This document shows positions 53,201-62,474 of a DNA stretch of 64,000 bases, piece by piece; positions within the stretch are counted from its first letter, which is position 1, and every line of letters starts with the position of its first letter. A program made the position numbers and the translations under genes. The stretch covers positions 5,208,001 through 5,272,000 of the forward strand of contig NZ_CP010976.1 of the NCBI RefSeq assembly GCF_000949425.1. The letters are read 5' to 3'. This DNA comes from Paenibacillus sp. IHBB 10380. GTDB lineage: Bacteria; Bacillota; Bacilli; Paenibacillales; Paenibacillaceae. The notes beneath the pieces were generated by a model, which made no database searches, was not told the DNA's origin, and saw nothing but the letters and a program-made list of their open reading frames with translations.

Positions 53201-54802
53201 ATGACGGAGATTATTGGACCTAACAAACAAGAGGCGATTTTTTATTCTCTCATACATATAGAGATGGTGAACCTATCTGAACATAGCAAGAGCAATAGAA
53301 CGGTTTTTCAGGAGCATACCTTAATTATTGTGACTGAGGGACAGGGACGGGTGGTACTGGAAGGTGACGATTTTCCTTTGGAAAAAGGAGTGGGCTTTAT
53401 TCTTGAGCCGGGTATGATGAACGGGATTGAGAGCAGCATTGAGTGCGGAATGAGCTATTATCAGATCACGTTCGAAATGATTAGCAGAGACGGGGAACGG
53501 TTCAGCACGTTGACGGATTTAAAGAGGGGGTTGCTCCGTTCCGGACCGGTGAGCTTTCAGCCTTTTTCCCAATGCATTCTGCTGCTGGATTCCTTGTATC
53601 AGAACCGGAACTATAATGAAGGACTCGAAGCGTTCGCTAATCATACGCGGTTTCAGGAGTTGTTGCTGCTGATTCTTCGGTCCAATCCTGCGGTCAACCT
53701 GGACAAGGATTGCAAGGCTGCTGTGCAGCGCTCAATTGATTATGTGAAAGAGCATTATCAGGATACGCTGACGGTGAATCAATTGTCGGAAATAGCGGAT
53801 ATCAGCCGCTCGCGCTACTCACAACTATTTAAAGAAATTACCGGACAGATCCCTCTGGAATATCTGAACGGCATCCGTATCGATCGGGCGCAGCAGTTAT
53901 TGCTCCTAACAGATGATCGTTTATACGACATTGCACAAGCGATTGGCTACAGTAATGAGTATTATTTTAATCGCCGCTTCAAAGGAACCGTCGGTATTAC
54001 ACCTGGGCAATACCGACGTACACATCAGGAGAATATACGAGTATTTGCGCCCTTTCTGGAGGATTACCTTCTGGCACTGGGGATAACACCTGTGGTGCAG
54101 TATTCCAATCCGTTATGGGGGAAGCAGGATTACCTCGGTCTTGATCAGGTTCCCGAATTCGATATCTCGTCAAGAAACTGGAAGGACTTGTTGGGTCACA
54201 AGCCAGAGCTAATCATGCTCGATGATGGCTTCCAACGTTGGAATCTCGAAGAATGTCGCCAGATCGCTCCGTTATTTAAACTTCCTTCCAGAGGAGAAGA
54301 TTGGCGCTCTACTCTCAGGTCAGTCGCTGCAATTTTTGGGAGATTGGACAGTGTAGGGGAGATTATCGCCAGTTACGAGCATCAAGCTGAGGAAGCCAAA
54401 AGAACGCTTAGCCGTACTGTTCATCGGCAGACGGTAGCCTTCCTACGGATTTCAGCATACGGAATTAGACTTTATGGTGGGGAGGAACTGGGCTACACTG
54501 GAGGAGTTCTGTATAGAGATTTGGGCTTAAAGCCAGATTCCCTCGTGCAGCAATTGACCCATGGGAAAAGGTACGTGAATCTCACCAGTGAATTTCTACC
54601 CCACCTGAATGCTGATCATCTGTTTGTTACCTTTGATAAATGGGAGGGAGAGGGTAGAGAAGTACTGGACACTCTACTATGGAAAACCCTTCCTGCCGTT
54701 CAGAATCGATGTGTCTATGAAGTCGACTTCTTGGCCTGGATGAACTACGGTGTATTGTCCCACAGTCGGAAAATCGAAGATGTTCTCAGAGTTTTGGCTT
54801 GA
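53201..54802 (+). CDS. AraC regulator fused to siderophore-binding domain (Btr-like)
   Basis: 533 residues: N-terminal cupin-type region (about 1-120), AraC helix-turn-helix pair (about 175-272: VNQLSEIADISRSRYSQLF; IAQAIGYSNEYYFNRRFK) and a C-terminal periplasmic-binding-protein-like domain (about 280-533) that lacks a signal peptide, so it senses ligand in the cytoplasm. This is the architecture of B. subtilis Btr, which activates siderophore uptake when ferric siderophore is bound. ATG follows GGAGATGG. It likely activates the lipoprotein gene just upstream and distant permease genes. Confidence 0.9.
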   Translation: MTEIIGPNKQEAIFYSLIHIEMVNLSEHSKSNRTVFQEHTLIIVTEGQGRVVLEGDDFPLEKGVGFILEPGMMNGIESSIECGMSYYQITFEMISRDGERFSTLTDLKRGLLRSGPVSFQPFSQCILLLDSLYQNRNYNEGLEAFANHTRFQELLLLILRSNPAVNLDKDCKAAVQRSIDYVKEHYQDTLTVNQLSEIADISRSRYSQLFKEITGQIPLEYLNGIRIDRAQQLLLLTDDRLYDIAQAIGYSNEYYFNRRFKGTVGITPGQYRRTHQENIRVFAPFLEDYLLALGITPVVQYSNPLWGKQDYLGLDQVPEFDISSRNWKDLLGHKPELIMLDDGFQRWNLEECRQIAPLFKLPSRGEDWRSTLRSVAAIFGRLDSVGEIIASYEHQAEEAKRTLSRTVHRQTVAFLRISAYGIRLYGGEELGYTGGVLYRDLGLKPDSLVQQLTHGKRYVNLTSEFLPHLNADHLFVTFDKWEGEGREVLDTLLWKTLPAVQNRCVYEVDFLAWMNYGVLSHSRKIEDVLRVLA

Positions 54803-54932
54803 GCAGCACAATTTTACGCAAACATTCTAATGCATGCTCTCTTTTTCACGATTGAAGGGTGTTATGGTTTGAGGTAGCTTTTGTTATGTGTTATCATTTT
54901 AGTAACAGTATGTAGAAAAGGGGGAGAGAGCT

Positions 54933-55277
54933 ATGAAACCAATCCATTCGTTACTTAGACTATTTATGTTTATTAGCATGGTTTTAGTGATGGCTTTTTC
55001 TGTTCCTGTATCTTCTCATGCTGAATATACGAGTGAGACTACTCCTGAGGAAATCAGTAGTGGATCGACTATGCCTGCGGCCGCTGTTCGTAAGCCATCA
55101 CCGGTTCTCCTTAAGCTGAAGATGTTGACTAGATTATTACCTATTTTGTTTATGGTTTATTTTGTGGCATTGCTATGTCTTCCGAACCGCCATACACCAC
55201 TTAAATCCAGTATACGGGTATTATTACGTAGATTATTTTTGAACCCCATTCAATTCACCTCCACTTTTGTGAGTTAA
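54933..55277 (+). CDS. Small secreted/membrane protein, unknown
   Basis: 114 residues behind AAAAGGGGG. Signal peptide or anchor (about 7-30, ending SSHAE), an acidic/proline linker, a second hydrophobic helix (about 66-85, LLPILFMVYFVALLCLP) and a basic tail (RRLF). In B. subtilis the khtTU genes are preceded by a small khtS gene; this one has similar position and size, but I cannot confirm similarity, and a 183-nt gap separates it from khtT. Confidence 0.6.
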   Translation: MKPIHSLLRLFMFISMVLVMAFSVPVSSHAEYTSETTPEEISSGSTMPAAAVRKPSPVLLKLKMLTRLLPILFMVYFVALLCLPNRHTPLKSSIRVLLRRLFLNPIQFTSTFVS

Positions 55278-55460
55278 GAAAGTCCCTCTTATTTATTAAT
55301 CCATTTAATCTAGAACATCCGTTTAATATTGTATGAGATAGTTAAGTATAGTTCTATGCCCTAATTCCGTTGAAAATAGAGAATCAACACCGTTCATTTT
55401 CGGACGATGTATTTGAGTCTATTTAAATATACAAACAGAATAATTGGAGGTATTTCAATA

Positions 55461-55955
55461 ATGAATGTAAGAGAAACAGATCTACCTGGAATTGGTAAGA
55501 AATTTCATGTTACGACCCGTGGTGGAGATAAGTTAGTCATTATTATCCATGATGATGGAAGACGTGAAATGTACCATTTCGAATATGACGACCCTGATGA
55601 AAGTATCTCCGTGATTACGATGGATGATGATGAAGCTCGTATCATTGCAGCCATTGTAGGTGGAATGACTTATGTTCCAAAAGCGCTTGAGAAAGTGGAT
55701 ATGGCCTTTGATGAATTGATTATTGAATGGTACAAACTGGACAATAGTTACCGGGCCATCGGTAAATCGATTGGTGATCTGGATGTAAGACAGAATTCAG
55801 GGGCTATGATTATCGCAGTTATTGAGAAGAATCATAAGAAGCACGTTAATCCAGGTCCAGACTTCATTATTCCTGCGGAGTCCACACTGGTTGTTGTTGG
55901 TGAACGCGAACAGCAGAAATCATTCAAACAAATTTTACTGAACGGAAGTGGTTAA
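55461..55955 (+). CDS. khtT: KhtT: c-di-AMP-binding regulatory subunit of K+/H+ antiporter
   Basis: The ATG at 55461 behind TTGGAGG is chosen over the in-frame frame start at 55407, giving 164 residues. The N-terminal part (MNVRETDLPGIGKKFHV) and the C-terminal TrkA_C/RCK_C domain (about 80-162, ending PAESTLVVVGE) match KhtT, about 165 residues in B. subtilis. KhtT gates KhtU and binds c-di-AMP in its RCK_C domain. khtU begins 4 nt downstream. Confidence 0.9.
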   Translation: MNVRETDLPGIGKKFHVTTRGGDKLVIIIHDDGRREMYHFEYDDPDESISVITMDDDEARIIAAIVGGMTYVPKALEKVDMAFDELIIEWYKLDNSYRAIGKSIGDLDVRQNSGAMIIAVIEKNHKKHVNPGPDFIIPAESTLVVVGEREQQKSFKQILLNGSG

Positions 55956-55959
55956 ATAG

Positions 55960-57207
55960 ATGGATCATATTGTTTTTGAAGTGGGCTTGGCTATCGCCTT
56001 AATAGCGGCGGCCGGTCTTTTGGCTAATAAGATACGATTTTCAGTGATACCTTTCTACATCCTCATCGGGATGGCTGTAGGACCACATGCGATGAGCTTT
56101 TGGCATTTCGATTTCCGGTTCATTGAAAGTGCTCCATTCATCGATTTTATGGGTCGGATAGGCGTCTTGTTTCTATTGTTCTATTTAGGGATTGAATTCT
56201 CGATTGGTCGTCTGATTAAGTCAGGTAAATCTATCGTTACGGGTGGATCTATATATATCGGTATTAACTTTGGTTTAGGTCTTATACTAGGGTGGCTCGC
56301 TGGATTTCCCATCTCAGAGATTTTAGTCATTGCAGGAATAACGACCATTTCCTCTAGTGCAATCGTGGCTAAAGTCCTCGTAGATTTGAAACGTACCGCC
56401 AATACAGAGACAGAGATGGTGCTTGGAATTACCATGTTTGAAGATGTATTCCTTGCCGTATACTTATCCATCCTCTCTGGTATTGTACTAAGTGACTCCT
56501 CAAGTGTATGGGGTGTATTACTCACCGCTTCAATCGCGTTAGGTTTCATGCTTGCTATGATTATCATTGGACGCAAAGCAGTTCCTCTATTAAATAAGCT
56601 GCTCAACATTCGATCGAATGAGTTATTTATTCTAGTTGTTTTTGGTGCATTGTTTCTAGTTGCAGGCTTTTCTGAGACCATTCACGTAGCTGAAGCGATC
56701 GGGGCCTTGCTCTTTGGACTTGTGTTAGCAGATACGGAGCATGCAAAGCGTATTGAACATCTAATCATGCCTTTTAGAGATTTCTTCGGAGCCATCTTTT
56801 TCTTCAGTTTCGGTCTTTCGATAGATCCGATGGCTATGTTCGGGGCGGTTTGGTTATCTCTTGCGGCAGTTGCTCTGACCATTATTGGTAACTTAACATC
56901 GGCTATTTTAGCTGGGAGAAGTGCAGGGTTAAGTACTAAAGCATCCTTTAACATCGGATTTACCATCATGGGCCGTGGAGAATTCTCCATCATTATGGCT
57001 AACTTAGGTAAAGCAGGCGGGCTTATGCCTGTATTACAAAGCTTCACTGCATTGTATGTGCTAATCATGGCCATTCTGGGTCCACTCCTCTCTAAAGAAT
57101 CCAAACATATCTATAACTTTATGGATAAAATATTTAAATTCAAAGATTCTAAAAGAGGGAAAGAGGGTAAAGGCAAGCCACCTCTTCCGGAGAAAAGCGG
57201 AACGTAG
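55960..57207 (+). CDS. khtU: KhtU: K+/H+ antiporter (CPA2 family)
   Basis: 415 residues with about twelve transmembrane helices of the Na+/H+-exchanger fold (VLFLLFYLGIEFSIGRL early; SSSAIVAKVL with the unwound-helix region; MGRGEFSIIMANLG late), plus a short lysine-rich cytoplasmic tail. It exports K+ in exchange for H+ under KhtT control when K+ or c-di-AMP is high. It forms an operon with khtT, 4 nt upstream. No terminator is visible before the next gene. Confidence 0.9.
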   Translation: MDHIVFEVGLAIALIAAAGLLANKIRFSVIPFYILIGMAVGPHAMSFWHFDFRFIESAPFIDFMGRIGVLFLLFYLGIEFSIGRLIKSGKSIVTGGSIYIGINFGLGLILGWLAGFPISEILVIAGITTISSSAIVAKVLVDLKRTANTETEMVLGITMFEDVFLAVYLSILSGIVLSDSSSVWGVLLTASIALGFMLAMIIIGRKAVPLLNKLLNIRSNELFILVVFGALFLVAGFSETIHVAEAIGALLFGLVLADTEHAKRIEHLIMPFRDFFGAIFFFSFGLSIDPMAMFGAVWLSLAAVALTIIGNLTSAILAGRSAGLSTKASFNIGFTIMGRGEFSIIMANLGKAGGLMPVLQSFTALYVLIMAILGPLLSKESKHIYNFMDKIFKFKDSKRGKEGKGKPPLPEKSGT

Positions 57208-57294
57208 TCTTAATTCACAGGTCGAAGTGCTGATCTAGAGTCTAGAGCTATCCGTTTGGGCTATAAGCCTATAACGGAAGAGGAGGATTCGCTA

Positions 57295-58212
57295 GTGAGA
57301 ATACTACCTGCGTCATTAGAATCTGCTCATCGTCCTTATAAAGAGGACTCTTTCAAGAAATGGTGTATCAAACTATTGTTCGTTATTGTGGGAAGTATCT
57401 TAGCCTCCGTAGGGCTTGAGCTGTTTTTGATTCCCAATCAGATCATTGTGGGTGGAATGACTGGGATATCAGCGTTATTTGCACATGTGACGGAGATGAG
57501 GTTAGGCTTATTTCTCTTTCTATTCAACGTTCCTTTTATGCTTATGGCCTATAGTCATATTCGGAGGGAATTTGTAATATTGGCGGTCCTTGGACTTGTG
57601 GTGTTCTCATTCACTGCCATCTTTCTTCACCCCATTCCTGCGCTTATTGAACATCCCATCTCTGCTGCTATTTGTGGGGGAGTATCATTGGGACTAGGTA
57701 TCGGTATTGTTGTCAGGTTTGGTGGAATGCTGGACACACTTGAAATGGCAGATCGCTCTTTAGCGAGAGTACGAATCCCGCTGTCGCTAGATAATCTTAT
57801 TATGGTGATCAATTGTGTGGTATTAACAGCTGCTGGTGTTATTTTCGGTTGGAATCAAGCTATGTACTCGATTATTGCTTATTTGCTCGCGTTTGAGATG
57901 GTGCATATCACACTTAGGGGATTCTCTTTGCACCGGATTACGTATGTGGTTAGCAATCAGCATGAAGAAATTGCAGAAGCATTAAGTATGCGGCTGCGTC
58001 TGGAGAGTATACAGGAAGAGGATATGACAGAGCGACATCACGAACAAGTGAAAATCGGTAATACAATTATTTATGATGTTTCTGGATTGCCCCGCTCTTT
58101 AGTCTACAAAGTTCATATTCTGGAGCAAGCTCAATTCAGAGCAATTGTAAAGGCAATTGATCCTGATGTTAGTATTTCGAACGTTACGGATAGAACGATA
58201 AATGTAGTCTAG
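57295..58212 (+). CDS. YitT-type membrane protein (DUF161/DUF2179)
   Basis: GTG at 57295, 8 nt after GAGGAGG, gives 305 residues; the frame extends to 57256 without a ribosome site. About five transmembrane helices (roughly 25-190) with the family phrases LIPNQIIVGGMTGIS and GGVSLGLGIGIVVRFGG, then a cytoplasmic DUF2179 domain (about 225-300: GLPRSLVYKVHILEQAQF onward). These proteins are common in Firmicutes and have no established transport substrate. Terminator at 58254-58297. Confidence 0.85.
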   Translation: MRILPASLESAHRPYKEDSFKKWCIKLLFVIVGSILASVGLELFLIPNQIIVGGMTGISALFAHVTEMRLGLFLFLFNVPFMLMAYSHIRREFVILAVLGLVVFSFTAIFLHPIPALIEHPISAAICGGVSLGLGIGIVVRFGGMLDTLEMADRSLARVRIPLSLDNLIMVINCVVLTAAGVIFGWNQAMYSIIAYLLAFEMVHITLRGFSLHRITYVVSNQHEEIAEALSMRLRLESIQEEDMTERHHEQVKIGNTIIYDVSGLPRSLVYKVHILEQAQFRAIVKAIDPDVSISNVTDRTINVV

Positions 58213-58253
58213 AAATAGGGACGCGTGCATTTGGAAGTAAATATAGATGTAGC

Positions 58254-58297
58254 AAAAGGCCTACTTCATGGTTAAACCACGAAGTAGGCCTTTTATT
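58254..58297. terminator. Intrinsic terminator after the YitT-type gene
   Basis: AAAAGGCCTACTTC pairs with GAAGTAGGCCTTTT, with TGGTT/AACCA inside. It can act both ways, serving also the convergent MurG-like gene. Confidence 0.88.
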
Positions 58298-58373
58298 ATT
58301 CCCCTCATTGTTGGGAAATGCACATCCGATTCCGAATATGAGAAAGCTTGAGATGAATTTACGACTTTGTGGT

Positions 58374-59444
58374 CTATTTCTTAGCCGTGTTTTGAATCAT
58401 CTCCATGACCTGATCTATCGTATTTGCACCATTATAATTAGCCATGTTCTGAGCGATGTCATCTCGTTTAGATGTTAGCAATTCTACGGCGAGGACGAAG
58501 GATTCATCATTTAATGCTTCCTCCTCTAGTACTTCTGCATAGCCCGCTTGTCTAAAAGAATGGGCATTCAATATTTGATCGCCCCGGCTTGCCGCTCGAG
58601 AAAGTGGAATTAACAGCATCGGTTTGCGGAGGGCTAGAAATTCAAAAATAGAATTGGAGCCAGCTCTAGTTACAACAATATGTGCAGCAGCTATGACATC
58701 GGTTAGTTCATCATGAAGGTATTCATATTGTTGGTATCCCTCCAGTTCAATAGAAGGATCGATTTGGTCTTTGCCACAAATATGAACGATTTGGAACTGG
58801 GTTAGTAAGTGATATAGGTTACCCCGTACAATTCCGTTAATTCGCTTAGAACCCAAGCTACCACCCATAATGAGCATGACAGGTTTAGAAGGGGTGAATG
58901 TCAGAAATGCGAGTCCTTTAGTGGCATTCCCACTTCGTAAGTCATCACGGATAATAGATCCAACATAGATAGCTTTATCGCTCTTTAGCTCATTTAACGT
59001 CTCTGGGAAGGTTGTACACACTTTAGTAGCTAGAGGAAGAGCGATTCGATTAGCAAGACCTGGTGTAATATCTGATTCGTGTATGACGATGGGGACATTA
59101 TTTAATTTTGCGCCAATAACAACAGGAACGGAGACAAATCCACCTTTAGAGAACACGACATCTGGTTTTATTTTTCTAATGAGTGAGTAAGCTTCGAATA
59201 CACCCTTAACGATTCGAAAAGGATCTTTGAAGTTCTCTATATTTAAATATCTACGTAGTTTGCCAGTTGAAATGCCATAATAATCGACATTGTCGAAGGG
59301 TTGAATCAGCTCTGCTTCAATTCCCTTTTTGGAACCCATATAGGCGATGCTCCAACCCAGTTCCATGAACTTAGGGATAAGCGCCATATTAACGGTGACA
59401 TGACCGGCTGATCCGCCGCCTGTGAATAAAATTCTCTTGGACAT
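58374..59444 (-). CDS. MurG-like UDP-GlcNAc transferase
   Basis: The ATG at 59444 behind GCGAGGT gives 356 residues. N-terminal donor-fold glycine loop GGGSAGHVTVNMAL (about 7-20), DVVFSKGGFVSVPVV and VIHESDITPGLANR are hallmarks of MurG, as is the C-terminal sugar-nucleotide site (RAGSNSIFEFLALRKP). MurG makes lipid II at the membrane. Being outside a dcw cluster and beside an IF-3 paralogue, this is probably a second MurG copy or a related glycosyltransferase. Transcribed after the IF-3 paralogue with a 61-nt gap. Confidence 0.82.
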   Translation of the reverse strand: MSKRILFTGGGSAGHVTVNMALIPKFMELGWSIAYMGSKKGIEAELIQPFDNVDYYGISTGKLRRYLNIENFKDPFRIVKGVFEAYSLIRKIKPDVVFSKGGFVSVPVVIGAKLNNVPIVIHESDITPGLANRIALPLATKVCTTFPETLNELKSDKAIYVGSIIRDDLRSGNATKGLAFLTFTPSKPVMLIMGGSLGSKRINGIVRGNLYHLLTQFQIVHICGKDQIDPSIELEGYQQYEYLHDELTDVIAAAHIVVTRAGSNSIFEFLALRKPMLLIPLSRAASRGDQILNAHSFRQAGYAEVLEEEALNDESFVLAVELLTSKRDDIAQNMANYNGANTIDQVMEMIQNTAKK

Positions 59445-59505
59445 ATTATAAACCTCGCCTTTTCTTAGGTAGCGAACGAAAGTGTTGCGGCTACTCATTT
59501 CAAAT

Positions 59506-59991
59506 CTAGTTGGGATTAACCTGAACCATAGCTTGTTTACCGCTAAGTTGTATACCTGATTGCTTAGTGCCTAGGGGTGCTAGTTCTTTGGTTAGGTTTT
59601 CAAGTAATTCTTTGGCTTTTATGCCTTCTTTTCCTTTGATTCGTACAACAAGCATAACAGCATTACCTGACTTTAGCATACGTTCAGCTTGATTCTTCTT
59701 CGTCTCGTAATCATGCTCCTCAATCTGTGGTGTCAGACGGATCTCTTTAACCTTAATACTTTGCCCTTGTTTACGGCTGGTTTGCTGAGATTGCTGTACT
59801 TCTTGTTTGGCTGCGCCTGCTCGAATTAGTTTACAGGGCGGCGGACTGCTTAAGAGAGAGGTACATACTAGATCTACCTTGTGTTTCTTGGCCAGAGCTA
59901 GAGCATCAGCAGTAGCCATGATACCTAGATCCTCACCATGAACTCCTGTTAATTGAACCTCGGAAGCTTTGATTTTATCATTCTTAATCAT
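59506..59991 (-). CDS. Translation initiation factor IF-3 paralogue
   Basis: 161 residues. The N-domain (about 1-55: KIKASEVQLTGVHGEDLGIM) and C-domain (about 80-160: SIKVKEIRLTPQIEEHDYETKKNQ) follow IF-3 in order, but typical IF-3 features are eroded: the stretch after DLV reads CTSLLSSPPPCKLIRAG, and the usual DYGKF is missing. It is not beside rpmI-rplT, as infC normally is. So it is a divergent copy, probably for special conditions. AGGTG lies 8 nt upstream of ATG, after a possibly structured leader. Confidence 0.8.
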   Translation of the reverse strand: MIKNDKIKASEVQLTGVHGEDLGIMATADALALAKKHKVDLVCTSLLSSPPPCKLIRAGAAKQEVQQSQQTSRKQGQSIKVKEIRLTPQIEEHDYETKKNQAERMLKSGNAVMLVVRIKGKEGIKAKELLENLTKELAPLGTKQSGIQLSGKQAMVQVNPN

Positions 59992-60095
59992 ATGGAATAC
60001 ACCTGAACTTTCACTTGGGATAATGATCCCATGTTAGCGCGTGGCAGGGTAAATATCAACTTTTCTAGTATGTAGTAATTGTTAGAACTTAGATA

Positions 60096-60164
60096 AGAGC
60101 CTACTTAGGGTAGCTATCCCGGGGCGATAAAAGGTCGTAGGGATGTTCATCCTGCATAGGCTCT
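60096..60164 (-). promoter_or_regulatory. Candidate structured leader RNA upstream of the IF-3 paralogue
   Basis: On the minus strand AGAGCCTA and TAGGCTCT close an outer stem about 69 nt long. Inside are GGATGAACATCC, a CTAC...GTAG pairing, and GGGATAGCTACCC. It lies about 105 nt before the IF-3 paralogue start and has no U-tract, so it looks like a regulatory fold rather than a terminator. No known riboswitch class is recognised. Confidence 0.4.
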
Positions 60165-60209
60165 CTACCATTAAATTATCCGAATAGGACACACTGTTCT
60201 AAATGCTTC

Positions 60210-60860
60210 TTAATACGTTTTTGCCTCTAGGCGTCGAGCAATAATAGACAGTGTGTAGTTGACAATGAAATATAATAGGGCTGCTAGCAAAAGGGCTGGA
60301 ATGACATAATTGAAGTTCTGTCCGCTTAAAATCTGTACATTATGCATAATCTCTGGCAGTGAAATGATAATAGCCAGAGAGGTGTCTTTAAGTAGTGAAA
60401 TGAATTGACTGACCATGGGTGGAGACATTCGGCGAAGTGCCTGCGGTAGAATGATATTCCATAACGTCTGCATGTAACTGAGCCCAGAGGAACGAGCAGC
60501 TTCAATCTGCCCCTTGTCAATAGAATTCAATCCACTCCGTACAATTTCAGAGATCATGGCCCCTTCGAATAACGATAACGCTGCCACCGTTGACCAGAAG
60601 GGAGACATGCCTATGCCTAGTTGAGGCAGTACCAGATGAATAAAGAATATAATGAGTAGGAGTGGCAGATTACGAATGGTATCTGAGAGAATAGCAGTTA
60701 ATCGAGCAACAATAGGCATTTGAGTGTATCTTAAAGTACCTAACATAACCCCAAGTAGGAAACTTAATATAATTGAAATTAGAGCGACCTCTAACGTAAC
60801 TAGGAAGCCTTGCATAATATACTTTAGATTAGGATAAGAATAAGCTCCGATGAAATCCAT
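60210..60860 (-). CDS. Polar amino-acid ABC transporter permease 2
   Basis: The ATG at 60860 (216 residues) is preferred; the frame is open to 60884, but GGAGAGGAG fits the inner start better. HisMQ-type permease with about five transmembrane helices and the EAA loop GLSYMQTLWNIILPQALRRMSPP that docks to the ATPase. Pairs with the permease upstream as a heterodimer. Last gene of the four-gene import operon. Confidence 0.88.
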   Translation of the reverse strand: MDFIGAYSYPNLKYIMQGFLVTLEVALISIILSFLLGVMLGTLRYTQMPIVARLTAILSDTIRNLPLLLIIFFIHLVLPQLGIGMSPFWSTVAALSLFEGAMISEIVRSGLNSIDKGQIEAARSSGLSYMQTLWNIILPQALRRMSPPMVSQFISLLKDTSLAIIISLPEIMHNVQILSGQNFNYVIPALLLAALLYFIVNYTLSIIARRLEAKTY

Positions 60861-60893
60861 GACAATACTAGCTCCTCTCCTCATCGTTATGAA

Positions 60894-61559
60894 TTAGTTG
60901 TTGTCAGTTGTATTGAAGCGTCGTTCCATATAAAGAACAGCGAAGCTGAGAGGAATAGTTAAGACTAAGTAGAATAAGGCTACGAAAGTATATACCGTTA
61001 AGGGGAGGAAGGTACTCGAGTTAATGAGATCGGCATAATACATTAAGTCCATGCCCGCAACAACAGCAAGAATAGAAGAGTTTTTCACTAAGTTAATGAA
61101 CTGGTTGCCGATGGCGGGTAGTACAATTTTAATGGCCTGAGGTAAGATGATATATAGCATGGCTTGGAGATAAGAAAGTCCGGTCGCCCTTGCAGCCTCC
61201 GACTGACCACAGGGTACAGATTGAATACCTGCACGGATAGCTTCAGCAATGAAAGAGGCAGTGTATACTGTCAGACCTAGCGTTCCAGACGTGAAGCCAT
61301 CCAGTCGAATACCAAGAGAGGGCAGGCCTAGATAGAAAAAGAATACAACGATCAGAAGTGGAATATTACGAATAAACTCTACATAAATCGTCCCCATCCA
61401 ATTTAGCGGTCGAAGAGGAGCAATTCGGCAGACAGCAACGACCGCTCCGAGAATAAAGCTTCCAATAAGAGCGATAATACTAATCTGTATCGTATTTAAG
61501 AAACCCTCCATAAAACGGTCCCAGTTGTCGAACAAGAGATTAACATTAAATGTCCCCAT
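60894..61559 (-). CDS. Polar amino-acid ABC transporter permease 1
   Basis: Chosen ATG at 61559 gives 221 residues; GGAGGG lies about 13 nt upstream, rather far. About five transmembrane helices, EAA loop GLSYLQAMLYIILPQAIKIVLP and the IRNIPLLIVVFFFYLG motif of the HisM/HisQ family. Partner of the permease at 60210-60860, 33 nt apart. Confidence 0.88.
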   Translation of the reverse strand: MGTFNVNLLFDNWDRFMEGFLNTIQISIIALIGSFILGAVVAVCRIAPLRPLNWMGTIYVEFIRNIPLLIVVFFFYLGLPSLGIRLDGFTSGTLGLTVYTASFIAEAIRAGIQSVPCGQSEAARATGLSYLQAMLYIILPQAIKIVLPAIGNQFINLVKNSSILAVVAGMDLMYYADLINSSTFLPLTVYTFVALFYLVLTIPLSFAVLYMERRFNTTDNN

Positions 61560-61643
61560 ATTGGTTCTTCGACCCTCCGTTCTGTCAGTAGACAAAAAGA
61601 GGAGAGGCTTATATCGCGTCTCTCCTTTGATCCAGATATTTTA

Positions 61644-62441
61644 TTATTCGGGTTTGACGCCCATCCATTGTTCGTATAATTTATCGTATTCGCCAGTATC
61701 CTTCAGTTCTTTTAATAAATCATTGACTGTTGTTACGAATTCATTATCCCCTTTGCGGATAGCTATTCCATAAGGCTCGTCTGTGAACGTCCCGCCCACC
61801 AATACATAATTAGGGTCTTGCTGTTGCATACCTAGTAGAATAGCGTTATCTGTGGTGAGAGCATCGCCCTTGCCGGCCTTGAGGGCTGTGAAGGCATCTT
61901 GGTAGTTCTCAAGCTCAAGTACTTCAGCATCAGGAGCCTTCTCACGAATATTGTTCGCAGATGTAGAACCTTTAACAGCCAAGACCGTAGTTCCATTGGC
62001 TAGATCGGCGATGCTTTGGATGTCGCTCCCACTTTTCACTAGAAGAGACTGGCCTGCTTTGAAATAAACATTACTGAAATCAACTTGTTCTTTACGTTCT
62101 TCTGTAATAGTCATCGTAGCGATAATGAGGTCTATGTCGCCATTCTGGAGAAGGGGGATACGAGTCTTAGAAGTAACTTCTTTAAGTTCTATTTTTGTTT
62201 CATCACCCAGAATTTTTTTAGCGAGTGCTTTAGCGATATCAATATCAAAGCCTTCCACATTTCCGGTTGCCGGATCTTTAAGTCCGAATAACTTGGTATC
62301 ATATTTAACACCTACAACAATTTTCCCTCGTTCTTTAATCGCTCCGAGAGTGGTATCCTCCTTGGAACTACAACCTGTAAATATGAGGGCGGCAGCCATC
62401 AGTACCATCAGAGACAAATGCCAATGTAAGTTACTCTTCAT
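61644..62441 (-). CDS. Polar amino-acid ABC transporter binding lipoprotein
   Basis: 265 residues; ATG after AAGGGG. Signal with lipobox IFTGC, then the SBP_bac_3 fold: RGKIVVGVKYDTKLFG, GFDIDIAKALAKKI, DLIIATMTITEERKEQVDFSNVYF and GTFTDEPYGIAIRKG. The glutamate/glutamine/basic-amino-acid group is likely, exact ligand unknown. Tethered to the outside of the membrane. Second gene of the operon, 33 nt after the ATPase. Confidence 0.9.
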   Translation of the reverse strand: MKSNLHWHLSLMVLMAAALIFTGCSSKEDTTLGAIKERGKIVVGVKYDTKLFGLKDPATGNVEGFDIDIAKALAKKILGDETKIELKEVTSKTRIPLLQNGDIDLIIATMTITEERKEQVDFSNVYFKAGQSLLVKSGSDIQSIADLANGTTVLAVKGSTSANNIREKAPDAEVLELENYQDAFTALKAGKGDALTTDNAILLGMQQQDPNYVLVGGTFTDEPYGIAIRKGDNEFVTTVNDLLKELKDTGEYDKLYEQWMGVKPE

Positions 62442-62474
62442 TCTTCAGTTCCCCTTTCGATTCCAAACGATCAT

